Made by a program: the position numbers and the translations under genes. This document shows positions 41,701 through 49,314 of a stretch of 64,000 nt of DNA, piece by piece (within the stretch, counting starts at the first letter, position 1; every line of letters starts with the position of its first letter). The notes below the pieces were generated by a model. It was given only the letters and a program-made list of their open reading frames with translations, had not been told where the DNA came from and made no database searches. Origin of the DNA: Pleodorina starrii (lineage: Eukaryota; Chlorophyta; Chlorophyceae; Chlamydomonadales; Volvocaceae); the NCBI GenBank assembly GCA_030267565.1, contig BRXU01000067.1, positions 62,001 through 126,000 of the forward strand, given 5' to 3'.

Positions 41701-43327
41701 GGGCGGCAGCGAGCACCTGGTGCTCGGTCTCCAGCACCTCTCGGGAGGTGTAAATGTGGGCGTCGGAACGGATGAACTGGCTGGTGCCATCAGCACGGGT
41801 GAACTCCGCCAAGCGCGGCACATCAGCGGTCGGAGTGACCGACAGGCTGTGCGTGGTCGTGGCCTCGCGCACCACCTCGGCCACCAGCTCATCGGGCACG
41901 GTGCGCCCAATCATGGTCTCTTTCAGGTGCCGGCGGGTCTGAGCCTGCACATGGTTCACACTCCAGGTCGCCCGCTTCTGCGACAGCTCATGCACCACCA
42001 AACGGGCGTGCTCGGCCACATTGATCTGTGCCGCGTCGGGGCCTGCCGGCAACCCGGTGGCGGCCGCCCGCACGTGAGCCAGCAAGTCGTCTCCGACCGG
42101 CATCTGCACCTGCTCGCGGTACTCCTGGCCCCACTGCTCGACCAGCTCGGACAGGCGCCGGGCGGACTTCTTGGCGGGTCGGGATTCCAGCGTGGCTTGC
42201 TGGGCCAGGGCGATCTTCTGCTTGGCATTGGGGGCGTAACCGTGGCGGTCGGTGAACTCCGCGTGCAACCGATCCACGGTCCCGGCAATGTCGGCCCGTC
42301 GGGAGGAGGCGTGGTGGATCGCGTCCAGGTCCACCCCGGCAATCTCATAGATCGGCTCGTTCCCCCCGGCTATCCGCGGCACCGCAGCGACCCCCAGGGA
42401 GGTAGAAACCTTCTCCATTACCTTCGCGTTGTAGGTCTCCGAGGCGGCCACGTTCATCCGGTACAAGGTCCGCCCGTCCAGCGAGGACCACTTACCGTCC
42501 GCGCCCTTGACCTTGTTGGCGATCACCACGTGATCGTGTAACTGCGGGTCCCCGGTGCGGGAGTCGTAGTGGCGGAACTGGGTGGCCACCAGCCCACCCT
42601 CGACGTCGATCTGCCGCACCCCGTTGTACCCGCGCCGAGTGAAAGTGGCCTCCTGCTCCAAGAAGCTCAGGGTCTCCGCGATGGCCTCCTGGTGCGCTGC
42701 CTCGACGGCCTTGCGGGCCTCGTCCCCGCCCAGGGCCCAAAGCAGAGAGACGGACTTGGCCGGGGAAAACACCAGGTCATAACCGGCCACCGTCTGCTGC
42801 CTCGGGGTGGTCTGAGCGGTGATGAACCGGCCCAACTCCTCCTTGTTCCGCACGTCGCGTCCGTGCGTCTCACGGAACAGCTGACCGCCCACCCGTCCGC
42901 GAATGACCTGTCGTTCCTGACGGGTGGGGGCCGCCCCGGTGGTGCGTTCGTGCCGGGCGATCTCCTCATCCAAGCGGCGGGTCAGCTCGGTGTTGGCCTG
43001 GGTGTACTTGTGGAACTTCCGCCCCAGAGCCACATCGCTCTGTGTGCCGCCGGCGGCCAGGATACGGTCGGCATCCGGGTGCATACCCTCCCCGAACAGG
43101 GCCGCCATCTGGGCTTCGGTGACCTCCCCGGAGACCCCCAGCAGCGCCTCGGAGTGGGCCACCCACTGACCCGGGGGCATGCCCTCGACGGTGTAGTAGT
43201 CACCCAGCTCCCGGCCCTCCGCGCGCAGCTCATCAGCGGAGGCAACCTCGCTGGTGTAGTAGGCATAACCGTCCCCAGCGCTGAGCTTATGGACGGTCAT
43301 CACAGAAGCAATCATGCGTTTTTTCAT
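38783..43327 (-). CDS. MobF relaxase-helicase (TrwC/TraI type)
   Basis: The 1514-residue protein may start at residue 10 (MTVHKLSAGDGYAYY), which matches other MobF N-termini better than the MKKRMIAS lead. The relaxase domain has early catalytic Tyr candidates (YAYY), FSPAKSVSLLWAL, and the three-His motif in DPQLHDHVVIANK near residue 260. The helicase domain has Walker A GPAGAGKTTS near residue 586, Walker B VVILDEVGM, and ATLHRAQGATVDTAH. The last 450 residues are Ala/Gln/Glu-rich. It nicks oriT and unwinds the plasmid for transfer through the T4SS encoded at 22571-35835. Confidence 0.93.
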   Translation of the reverse strand: MKKRMIASVMTVHKLSAGDGYAYYTSEVASADELRAEGRELGDYYTVEGMPPGQWVAHSEALLGVSGEVTEAQMAALFGEGMHPDADRILAAGGTQSDVALGRKFHKYTQANTELTRRLDEEIARHERTTGAAPTRQERQVIRGRVGGQLFRETHGRDVRNKEELGRFITAQTTPRQQTVAGYDLVFSPAKSVSLLWALGGDEARKAVEAAHQEAIAETLSFLEQEATFTRRGYNGVRQIDVEGGLVATQFRHYDSRTGDPQLHDHVVIANKVKGADGKWSSLDGRTLYRMNVAASETYNAKVMEKVSTSLGVAAVPRIAGGNEPIYEIAGVDLDAIHHASSRRADIAGTVDRLHAEFTDRHGYAPNAKQKIALAQQATLESRPAKKSARRLSELVEQWGQEYREQVQMPVGDDLLAHVRAAATGLPAGPDAAQINVAEHARLVVHELSQKRATWSVNHVQAQTRRHLKETMIGRTVPDELVAEVVREATTTHSLSVTPTADVPRLAEFTRADGTSQFIRSDAHIYTSREVLETEHQVLAAAQRTVIPAVSAQTFDEVLAAHTGPLSEGQVALARAFACDEKLLALGIGPAGAGKTTSLSLAADAVRATGGNVVGLAPTAAAAAVMSEDIGAQATTIDAFLIAHRTGRTGAAQLHAGDVVILDEVGMVTTPKLAELVTVAARHGAVVRAIGDDRQLGAIGSGGALRLLDNEVGATRLEAVHRFRTEGEAAASLALREPPAAGADTPWAWYLENRRVVAGDTEAMTDTALRAWITDTEAGKRSLLIATDNATVTELNARAQAALIATGALDATGDSVVLRDGLTAHTGDVVVTRRNDRTLQLNGGKDFVKNNDVWTVEKVGEDTATLRHTGHGGKITLDAEYLSKHGQLGYAATLHRAQGATVDTAHAILDDSTDRAAAYVAATRGRETNQLYVALSDGQSRDEVLESIAGAYDRNLSAHETVAAEAMRNGDVATLGEVYRETAEAAWTAKTRAMTVDVMGADKAADFTSSEAWGAVATHLHTAQEQGMDPAALLAKAVNQRGFGGAEDPAAVLAWRLEHQIEAAQRIIDNTDRRPLGHLTDEHLERLAERTQAAQTQPTIEDPQWASHPYAWMPSAQLAEAKASAEAENLALPPELWDSTTSLHLDWTARTMGAEQERRAGLSPEQTAVEQIARGERTRTDCDVSIGEAITAEQHVRAVAAKTPAPAPVADGRRVSEDLAPTRLINDPQVPAQYREQLERLRTRMEERVMVRGVELAETRPEWAAALGPVPAKPAKAAEWHQVAAEVEAYRNRYNIAAHETALIPKAHHQDPVAAALMARATALHKHSALTAAASQAPEQIRQAVDEAHVAERVRTTPAPAQEAVEALRATRGQAADPLPAPQAREAAVTEAATAPVAEETRRVLTREELIAHVVAQHRAQIQQATSTTDAAAPHAPASPTPATQSKEPAVSENAQNDATRRQHTAGIEQKQAELAKRYAATRRPEQEARRQESKAASARRAADTARRDGGRSL

Positions 43328-43375
43328 CCTCGGTTATCAACAATGCATGAGGTGTGACGATCTGAAAGGGCGTGG

Positions 43376-43676
43376 AAGTCCGATGCGAGCTTGCGAGTCA
43401 TCGGACTGGAACGACCCAGATAGTCCGTCACGGCAGTGACGCGGTTGTGCCCATGAGACTGGTCTTGTGGGCAGGGGATGCCCAGGGAGGACGAGGGACG
43501 AGGACGAACCGCAGCGCATCAGCTGTCCACAAGACCAGTCGATTGGGTGCAACCGAAACCAGGTTGTCCACATGTGCTGTTCGTGTGGGCAACCTGCACG
43601 AGGTTTGGTGGGGGCTGTGGGTCCGGTGGAGAGACCGGATGATGAATCTCGGAAGCGGTCCACAGCCCCCACCAAA
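43376..43676. promoter_or_regulatory. Candidate origin of transfer (nested inverted repeats)
   Basis: The 500-base divergent gap between relaxase and accessory gene holds five inverted repeats. AGTCCGATG/CATCGGACT spans 43376-43406. CGTCAC/GTGACG is near 43429-43442. GACTGGTCTTGTGG is at 43457-43470 with its complement at 43527-43540. GGTTGTCCACA/TGTGGGCAACC is near 43562-43593. A 17-bp perfect arm at 43604-43620 has its complement at 43660-43676, with TCCGGT/ACCGGA nested inside. Position next to a MobF relaxase is typical of oriT. The nic site is not identifiable by eye. Confidence 0.6.
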
Positions 43677-43826
43677 GCTCACAACACTGCCGCCGGGCAG
43701 GCGCCCTCTCGCGCGCCGCCGGCTCGGCCTGCGGAACGCTCGGGGTGGAGAAGTTGGTCTATGACCGTTAGGGCGGGTTTGGTGTCCAATGGGATGGAAT
43801 GGTGTTGCTGATGTGAAGGAGGCGTG

Positions 43827-44246
43827 ATGGCGCAGCGTAAGAGCGCGACCAAGACCGAGGCGCGGGAGCGGGCCCGCCGGGCGGCCGCGGAGTCGATGGC
43901 CCGGGAGCAGCGATTGCTGGAACTGGGTGAGGAGTTCTTCGTCGCCCAGGGCGAGGCCGAGCAGATCATGGAAACCGCTGAGCAGCGGATCGCGGAAATC
44001 CGCGCTAAGGCTGAGCAGGAGGCGGTTCAGGCTAAGGAGTTGCAGGCCCGTGTGGTCGCGGCCATGAAGGAGGAACGGGTGGCTGCGTCTGATATCGCCC
44101 AGCGGTTGGAGCTTTCAACGGCTGCGGTACGTGCTCTTTTGAAGGGCAACGCTAGTGACGACTCTGCGACGCCCAAGGACACGGATTCCACCGAAGTGAT
44201 GACTTCTGCCGACAGTGAGCTAGAACGGGAGACCGTCGACGCTTAG
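43827..44246 (+). CDS. Coiled-coil / HTH accessory protein next to oriT candidate
   Basis: ATG 43827 follows AAGGAGG; the GTG at 43824 is too close to it. The 139-residue protein has a long charged helix (residues 8-85, many Ala/Glu/Arg) and a putative helix-turn-helix, ASDIAQRLELSTAAVRALL. It ends with an acidic Ser/Thr tail. Divergent position from the relaxase across the oriT candidate suggests a relaxosome accessory or regulator. An IS element is inserted exactly in its stop codon, which is preserved. Confidence 0.65.
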   Translation: MAQRKSATKTEARERARRAAAESMAREQRLLELGEEFFVAQGEAEQIMETAEQRIAEIRAKAEQEAVQAKELQARVVAAMKEERVAASDIAQRLELSTAAVRALLKGNASDDSATPKDTDSTEVMTSADSELERETVDA

Positions 44247-45203
44247 AGGTTCCGCCGATAGGCGTGGAGCGATAGCCGCATGAGACAGGCACGAGGCCTG
44301 GTAGACACGGATTTGTCGAGAATCATCATGTCTGTCAGGAGCACTCGTGCCTGCTGTTCCATCGTGCATCATCGAACCCGTCTGGGACCAGTTCCAGGCC
44401 CTGATCCCTGCGGTGGCCGACGAGCATCCGCTGGGCTGCCACCGGCCCCGGGTTGCCGATCGGGTCGTGTTCGACAAGCTGGTGCAGGTCCTGGTGCTGG
44501 GGGCCGCCTACGAGAAAATCTCCGAGACCGGTTGTTCGGCCACCACGATCCGGCGCCGCCGCGACGAGTGGATCGAGGCGGACATCTTCACCGTCCTGGA
44601 GCAGTTCTGCCTCGAGGCCTACGACAAGATGATCGGACTCCAGCTGGAGGATCTGGCCGTGGACGGGTGCATCACCAAGGCCCCGTGCGGCGGGGAGGCC
44701 GCCGGCCGGTCCCCGGTGGACCGCGGGAAGCAGGGCACCAAACGCTCCGTGCTGGTCGACGGAGCGGGGATCCCGCTGGGTACCGTGGTCGCTGCGGCGA
44801 ACCGGCACGACTCCCCGTTGTTGCGCCCCACCCTGGAGACGCTGTCCCGGTTCGGCTTCGACCTCCCGCAGCGGATCACGGTGCACCTGGACGCCGGCTA
44901 CGACTCGAAGGCCACCCGGGGCCTGCTCGCCGAGCTGGGCTGCGATGGTCGGATCGCGACCAAGGGCGTCCCGGCCCCGATCCAGAACACCGCCCGCTGG
45001 GTCGTGGAACGGACCAACTCCTGGCACAACAGAGGCTTCAAGAAGCTGGCGGTCTGCACCGAGAAACGCACCCGCGTGATCGAGGCGTTCATCGGACTGA
45101 CCAACGCCATCATCATCACCCGCAGGCTGATCCGGGAGGCCTGGATCCGCTACCGCTGGGACACCCGACCGGCCCGACGACCATGACCTATCGGCGGAAC
45201 CTC
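44246..45203 (+). mobile_element. IS5-family insertion sequence, copy 1 (958 bp)
   Basis: Terminal inverted repeats GAGGTTCCGCCGATAGG (from 44246) and its complement (to 45203) are perfect over 17 bases. A TTA target duplication flanks them (44243-44245 and 45204-45206). It encodes one transposase in the same orientation. A second copy of the same length lies inverted at 54857-55814. Confidence 0.92.
44347..45186 (+). CDS. IS5-family transposase, copy 1
   Basis: GTG 44347 follows CAGGAGCACTC. The 279-residue protein has an N-terminal DUF4096-like domain (PSCIIEPVWDQF) and a DDE core: LAVDGCITKAP (first Asp), VHLDAGYDSKATR (second Asp) and WVVERTNSWHNR (Glu). All three acidic residues are present and the frame is intact, so it is probably functional. 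It differs from copy 2 at about 34 of 279 positions. Confidence 0.93.
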   Translation: MPAVPSCIIEPVWDQFQALIPAVADEHPLGCHRPRVADRVVFDKLVQVLVLGAAYEKISETGCSATTIRRRRDEWIEADIFTVLEQFCLEAYDKMIGLQLEDLAVDGCITKAPCGGEAAGRSPVDRGKQGTKRSVLVDGAGIPLGTVVAAANRHDSPLLRPTLETLSRFGFDLPQRITVHLDAGYDSKATRGLLAELGCDGRIATKGVPAPIQNTARWVVERTNSWHNRGFKKLAVCTEKRTRVIEAFIGLTNAIIITRRLIREAWIRYRWDTRPARRP

Positions 45204-45230
45204 TTAGATCCTGCTCGGTGGCTTATCAGG

Positions 45231-46064
45231 TCAGTCTGGGGGCAGGACTGTCTCGCGCGTGGTCATCCACCGGTACTGGGTTGCTTGCAGATCTTCATCT
45301 GCTGGGCTCCACGGGCTCACGGTGAACCGGGCGTCCTTGTCGTCAAGTTCACCGTCCTGGGTAAATCGCAGGCCGCTGAGGATGCCGATGACACATTCAC
45401 CAGGGTGTCGCCGAGCGTGATGGACTTCCCCGCTGGTTACGGTCACGGACGCCCCGTTGGACTGCGTACCCTTGGCCTCCAGATAACGGATCTCACCGTT
45501 CTTCCGTGCGATGGCGTCATAGGGACCGTCGAAGCGGACGTCCTCGACTTCCCACCCACGATCGCGGTAGTAGGCCTCCAGGCGCGACTGGGCGGCGTCC
45601 TCCAATGCCTTTCGCCGCTTAGGGTCTAGGACCAGTCCTTGTCCCTCAAAGTCGGGGTACATGGACTCATCGTTGGCCAGCATCTCATCGAGTACCGGTG
45701 TCGGATGGTAGGTCAACGCAGCCCGGTTCCGTGGCCGCTTGGCCCCCATCAGCTGGTCATGCACCCGATGGCCTTCGTGCAATACGTACCCCTGGAGGGC
45801 TCGGCGTCGTTGGCCGTTCTTCCAAAACTGTGGACCGATGTCTTCAAGGCCGGTGATAGCGGCCACCAAGACAACTTTTCCCTTCCACGAGAAGGTGGCG
45901 ATCCGTTCGTTCTCGATGCGATCCCCGAACCGCCAGACTCCTCGGTTGTACTCCCAGACCTCTTCAAGGGCCGCTTCCGGGGCCCAGCCTTGCCATGGTC
46001 GCCCCTCCCAGGACTCCTTCGGGTCAAGAATCTTTTTGTCGAATAGCTTGAAGTTGATGGCCAT
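45231..46064 (-). CDS. DUF3883 (NO VEIN C-terminal-like) nuclease-fold protein
   Basis: The 277-residue protein starts MAINFKLFDKKIL. Its C-terminal half has AAQSRLEAYYRDRGWEVEDV, then DGPYDAIARKNGEIRYLEAKGTQ, the D ... ExK core of the PD-(D/E)XK fold as found in DUF3883. VTVTSGEVHHARRHP follows. DUF3883 domains are common in restriction-like and defence proteins. The N-terminal 130 residues contain a possible HNH-like or binding domain I cannot name. It is last in a minus-strand row of small genes, just inside IS copy 1. Confidence 0.75.
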   Translation of the reverse strand: MAINFKLFDKKILDPKESWEGRPWQGWAPEAALEEVWEYNRGVWRFGDRIENERIATFSWKGKVVLVAAITGLEDIGPQFWKNGQRRRALQGYVLHEGHRVHDQLMGAKRPRNRAALTYHPTPVLDEMLANDESMYPDFEGQGLVLDPKRRKALEDAAQSRLEAYYRDRGWEVEDVRFDGPYDAIARKNGEIRYLEAKGTQSNGASVTVTSGEVHHARRHPGECVIGILSGLRFTQDGELDDKDARFTVSPWSPADEDLQATQYRWMTTRETVLPPD

Positions 46065-46113
46065 CAGGTTTCTCAGCCTTGCCTCTCGATGCTTGCGTAG
46101 GACGCGGTAGTTC

Positions 46114-46292
46114 TAGAACGGCGTGGGGTCCGGGTCAATGTCGTGCGTCAACTCACGCATTCGGCCCTCATGCAGCCGTGGGTCTTGAGTTTTTCCCGCA
46201 TTCGCCGGGCCCGGGTGGAGCGCTCGGCATGGGAGAGCCGGCGCCACCGGGTAGCGGTGGCCGAGGGCATCCGGCACTTCATCTTCCGGTCG
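46114..46292 (-). pseudogene. Duplicated 3' tail of the HNH endonuclease gene, frameshifted
   Basis: About 180 bases match the C-terminal part of the intact HNH gene (46950-47135). The translated remnant reads RMPSATATRWRRLSHAERS in place of RMPSATAARWRRLSRAERS, then shifts frame before the final REL-HDIDPDPTPF. No HNH core is present. It overlaps the 3' end of the small membrane protein gene at 46279. Confidence 0.75.
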
Positions 46293-46587
46293 ATGGTGCT
46301 CCGTCAGATTGTGTCGAGGGCTCATCGGTACGCTCAGTTTGCGGCTGCGCTGCAAGGTCATTTTCTTTGCGCCACTCCGCCATAGCCCTCTTGTAGTCCT
46401 CTGAATCTCGACCTTGGAAGTGGTTCTGTGTCTTCATGTAGGAACGATGGAGGAACATCGTGAGCAGCACGGCAGCTACAACGATCGCGAGAGAGATGAG
46501 GCCACCGGACCATGTTGCCCGCTCTTCCTGCCCGGCAAGCAGAACTGCCGTGATGACGAGCATTTCGTAGTAGACGAACAGCAGCAC
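46279..46587 (-). CDS. Small membrane protein
   Basis: GTG 46587 is the only usable start after an upstream in-frame stop; its ribosome binding site is weak. The 102-residue protein has two hydrophobic segments (residues 1-20 and 28-46), then MKTQNHFQGRDSEDYKRAMAE and a polar tail. The tail runs into the duplicated HNH sequence, so the original C-terminus may have been replaced. Function unknown. Confidence 0.5.
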   Translation of the reverse strand: MLLFVYYEMLVITAVLLAGQEERATWSGGLISLAIVVAAVLLTMFLHRSYMKTQNHFQGRDSEDYKRAMAEWRKENDLAAQPQTERTDEPSTQSDGAPSTGR

Positions 46588-46632
46588 GCCGAGATACGTA
46601 ACGAGGACGAAGGTGGGCGCTTGCCTAGTCCA

Positions 46633-46935
46633 CTAGGACTGGTGGCGTTTGATCTCTCGGTGGACTTGCTTATTAAAGACCCGGGAGGCCTGCGGGTAGA
46701 TCACGCCATTGATTTGTACGCGGATGAGCCACGCAAAGTTGTCGTGACCGGCGTCCTTCAACTTCTGTTGCCGCTCCAGCAAGTCAGGTACGTGCCTGGT
46801 GATACGTTCCACACTCGCCCGCCCTGACAGCATCGCACCAATTTTGTCCGATTTCGCTAGAAGTTGCTGTAGAACCACGAGGGCCACAGCGACCCAAAGA
46901 AGGTCGGTTGGGAGAGCCTTAACGATTGAGTCCAC
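46633..46935 (-). CDS. Small membrane-anchored protein
   Basis: GTG 46935 follows GAAGG with a 6-base gap. The 100-residue protein has one N-terminal hydrophobic helix (LPTDLLWVAVALVVLQQLL) and a basic soluble part (ERITRHVPDLLERQQKL ... HREIKRHQS). It follows the HNH gene by 16 bases in the same operon. No family recognised. Confidence 0.55.
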   Translation of the reverse strand: MDSIVKALPTDLLWVAVALVVLQQLLAKSDKIGAMLSGRASVERITRHVPDLLERQQKLKDAGHDNFAWLIRVQINGVIYPQASRVFNKQVHREIKRHQS

Positions 46936-46951
46936 ATGTCGCCTTCGGTCG

Positions 46952-47434
46952 TTAGAACAGGGTGGGGTGGTCGGGGTCGATGCCGTGCACCAGCTCTCGC
47001 ACCAGGTCCTCGTCCCAGCCGTGGGTCTTGAGTTCCTCGCGCAGTTGCCGGGATCGGGCGGAGCGCTCGGCTCGGGAGAGTCGGCGCCACCGGGCGGCGG
47101 TGGCCGAGGGCATCCGACCCTTCCTCGCCCGATCGGCCATGTTCTCCGACCGGCTGCCCAACAACAGGTGCGTGGACGGCTCCAGGGAAGCGTGTACGCA
47201 CAGCGGAACGTCGCACCAGTGCAGCGCGGTCAGCCCCTCGATTGCCCCCAGACCACCGTGGACGGTGGCCAGGGCGAAGCGGTGGGCGGCCACAGCGCGT
47301 TGACCGCCGGCGGTGTTGATCCAGAACCGGCCGTAGCCGTCATCACTGATCGCCCCCAACCACAGCCAGCACGAGTCGGGTTCCGGACCTTTCAGGACGT
47401 GGGAGTAGAAGCGTTCAACGTCGCACGACTGCAC
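46952..47434 (-). CDS. HNH endonuclease (HNH_3-like)
   Basis: GTG 47434 overlaps the upstream membrane-protein gene by 20 bases. The 160-residue protein has CWLWLGAISDDGYGRFW, AHRFALATVHGG, LHWCDVPLCVH and LLLGSRSENMADRARKGR. This is the usual order of Cys/His/Asn residues in phage-like HNH nucleases. A basic helical tail follows and is duplicated as a remnant at 46114-46292. It may be a homing-type or defence nuclease. Confidence 0.8.
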   Translation of the reverse strand: MQSCDVERFYSHVLKGPEPDSCWLWLGAISDDGYGRFWINTAGGQRAVAAHRFALATVHGGLGAIEGLTALHWCDVPLCVHASLEPSTHLLLGSRSENMADRARKGRMPSATAARWRRLSRAERSARSRQLREELKTHGWDEDLVRELVHGIDPDHPTLF

Positions 47435-47699
47435 GGCGGGCCTCCGCTCGGTGGACCAGCAGCAACAGCAGACCCGTGATCACCGCACCCACTGCGATCG
47501 CCGGCCAGGTGTTGTCGTTGATACCCACCACGTCCCACACCCAGAACAGATACGGGGTGATGGCCACGGCACCGGCCACACGGTGGCGCAGCGCGGAGGG
47601 CATCGGGAGGATGCGCAACACCCAGTGCGCTACCGCGTGGCCGATGCGGTAGAACAGCCGCACCCACCACAGCAGGTAGAGAATCACGATGCGGGCCAT
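47415..47699 (-). CDS. Two-span membrane protein ahead of the HNH gene
   Basis: The 94-residue protein MARIVILYLLWWVRLFYRIG has hydrophobic segments at about 1-25 and 43-85, with basic loops. Its 3' end overlaps the HNH start, so they are co-translated. Family and function unknown. Confidence 0.6.
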   Translation of the reverse strand: MARIVILYLLWWVRLFYRIGHAVAHWVLRILPMPSALRHRVAGAVAITPYLFWVWDVVGINDNTWPAIAVGAVITGLLLLLVHRAEARRAVVRR

Positions 47700-47724
47700 C
47701 AGCGGTCTCCTCTCGGCGCGGGGT

Positions 47725-48090
47725 CATCACGGGTGGCCGCCAGTGCCTCGGCGCCCCCTGACGTCAATCTCGTCTTCGGGTAGCTCCAGACTCACATGTG
47801 CCAGGGACTTAATCTCTCCGCGCAGCACCCGGCCCACTGCGCCCTTGGACACTCCCACCCGGCGGCGGATCTTGTCGTGGGACAACCCCGCCCGGTGCGG
47901 CCGATGAATGGCCCTGACCTGCTCGGGGATGATCGGGGATTAGCGCCCCAGCTGCACTCCGCGGGCCCGGGCGGCCTCCAGCCCGTCCTGGACGCGCTCC
48001 ACGATCAGCGCGTTGGGGTTCGGCCATGGCCACGAACACGTTGAGCTGGAAGCGCCCGGCCGCCGGTGGTGGTGTCGATGGTGTCGGTGA
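47725..48090 (-). pseudogene. Serine recombinase C-terminal remnant
   Basis: In pieces on the minus strand one can read FQLNVFVAMAE, then after a frameshift NALIVERVQDGLEAARARG. A stop follows, and then QVRAIHRPHRAGLSHDKIRR and VSKGAVGRVLRGE, a helix-turn-helix. These match the E-helix and DNA-binding part of resolvase/invertase proteins such as the intact one at 58428. The catalytic N-terminus is missing, and no supported gene fills 48091-48618. Confidence 0.65.
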
Positions 48091-48618
48091 GGACGAAAGT
48101 GCATAGACCACGGGTCGGTTGTGAGGTAATTCATTCCCGCCCCTGGGGTGCGTTCCGGCACGGCAGTCCGCACCCGGGGGGCGGACCCGCGCCACCACCG
48201 CCGGCACCTTCCGCCTGACCGCGCCACTGGCCACTTCCTCACCCGAAGCATCCTTCCGCCCGGAGAGCGACTCATTCTGACCAGGCAAGCCGTTGCTCTC
48301 CGCCGGGAGCATGGCCCCGAGTCGGCTCGCTTCCTCCATTGGCGGGGCACCAACGCCCCTGCTTGACGCGCAGACGGGGGTCGAGGAGACCCTGGTGACT
48401 GTCGACGGCAACAGGCAGGAGACGGCCGCTCCAGCTGAGCCGGCAGAAGAGAACCCGGGCATCAGCTAGCCCGCGCGTGGCGTCATGCTGCGGTAACAGG
48501 GCCCCCGCATGGCCAGGGCTTCCTGACATCCCTTAGGTCGGCCCGTACACTCACCGATCAATGGCGCCCCCCTTCGGTCCGCCCCCTGGCCGAGCAGCCG
48601 AGCAGGAGATCCTCATCT

Positions 48619-49314
48619 ATGTACTCCTCACCTATGCACTCCGTTCCCGGATATTCCGATTCAGCCTTCGAGCGGGCTCGGGCCTACATCGCCGGGCCGG
48701 TGACCCCGGAAGACGGGTTGATGCCAGCACTGAAGTGGGCCTTCCAGCACCACCCGGAGGGCCGGTGGGAGCGGATCGGGATCCTGGTGCCCGGTCAAGA
48801 GGAAGTGCGGGGCCACCGGGAGCTGCACCGGCTGCGGGCCCGCGGGGTCACTGTCGAAGCCGCCACCGAGCCCGGGGCGTTGACCGGATTCACCGGCCCG
48901 GTGATCGCCTACTGCCCGGACCTGCACGCCCTGGCCGTGGCGGAGCGGCTGCCGATCACCTGCGGGATCGTGGCGGTCGCCGCCGACAACGCGGCCTTGC
49001 GCCCATGGGTGCACGCCTTCATCCCGCAGCACCTGGCCGGACACGTCCTGACCCCGGTGCAGCCGCTGCTGCCGGATGCCACCGTGCGCCGGGCCATGGT
49101 CTACTTCACCCACCGCCTCACCACCATGTCCCTCGCCGATGACCACTCGCGGGTCGAGGGCATCGTGAAGGGGCTGCGGCAGTTGCGGGCCCAGGGCGCG
49201 GTGTTCACCGCTGAGGAGCTCATCGGTTTGGCCCTGCAGCTGAACTGGCCCGCCGGCGCGGTGGACCGGCTCCAGCAACTGACCACCGAATCCTTTCCGG
49301 AGCCGGCCGCCTGA
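48619..49314 (+). CDS. Protein of unknown function
   Basis: ATG 48619 follows CAGGAGATC; ATG 48634 is an alternative. The 231-residue soluble protein has an alternating strand-helix pattern (RIGILVPGQEEV, GPVIAYCPDLHALAVAE, CGIVAVAADNAALRPWV) like a Rossmann-type domain. A helical C-terminus follows (EGIVKGLRQLRAQGAVFTAEELIGLALQ). No catalytic motif is obvious. Codon use is typical of the plasmid core, and it stands alone between a decayed recombinase and a long gap. I do not recognise the family. Confidence 0.65.
   Translation: MYSSPMHSVPGYSDSAFERARAYIAGPVTPEDGLMPALKWAFQHHPEGRWERIGILVPGQEEVRGHRELHRLRARGVTVEAATEPGALTGFTGPVIAYCPDLHALAVAERLPITCGIVAVAADNAALRPWVHAFIPQHLAGHVLTPVQPLLPDATVRRAMVYFTHRLTTMSLADDHSRVEGIVKGLRQLRAQGAVFTAEELIGLALQLNWPAGAVDRLQQLTTESFPEPAA

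Noticed and set aside
38768..42541. Long plus-strand frames opposite the relaxase gene
   Set aside because: They mirror the codon structure of the minus-strand MobF gene and contain no motifs; high GC creates long open antisense frames.
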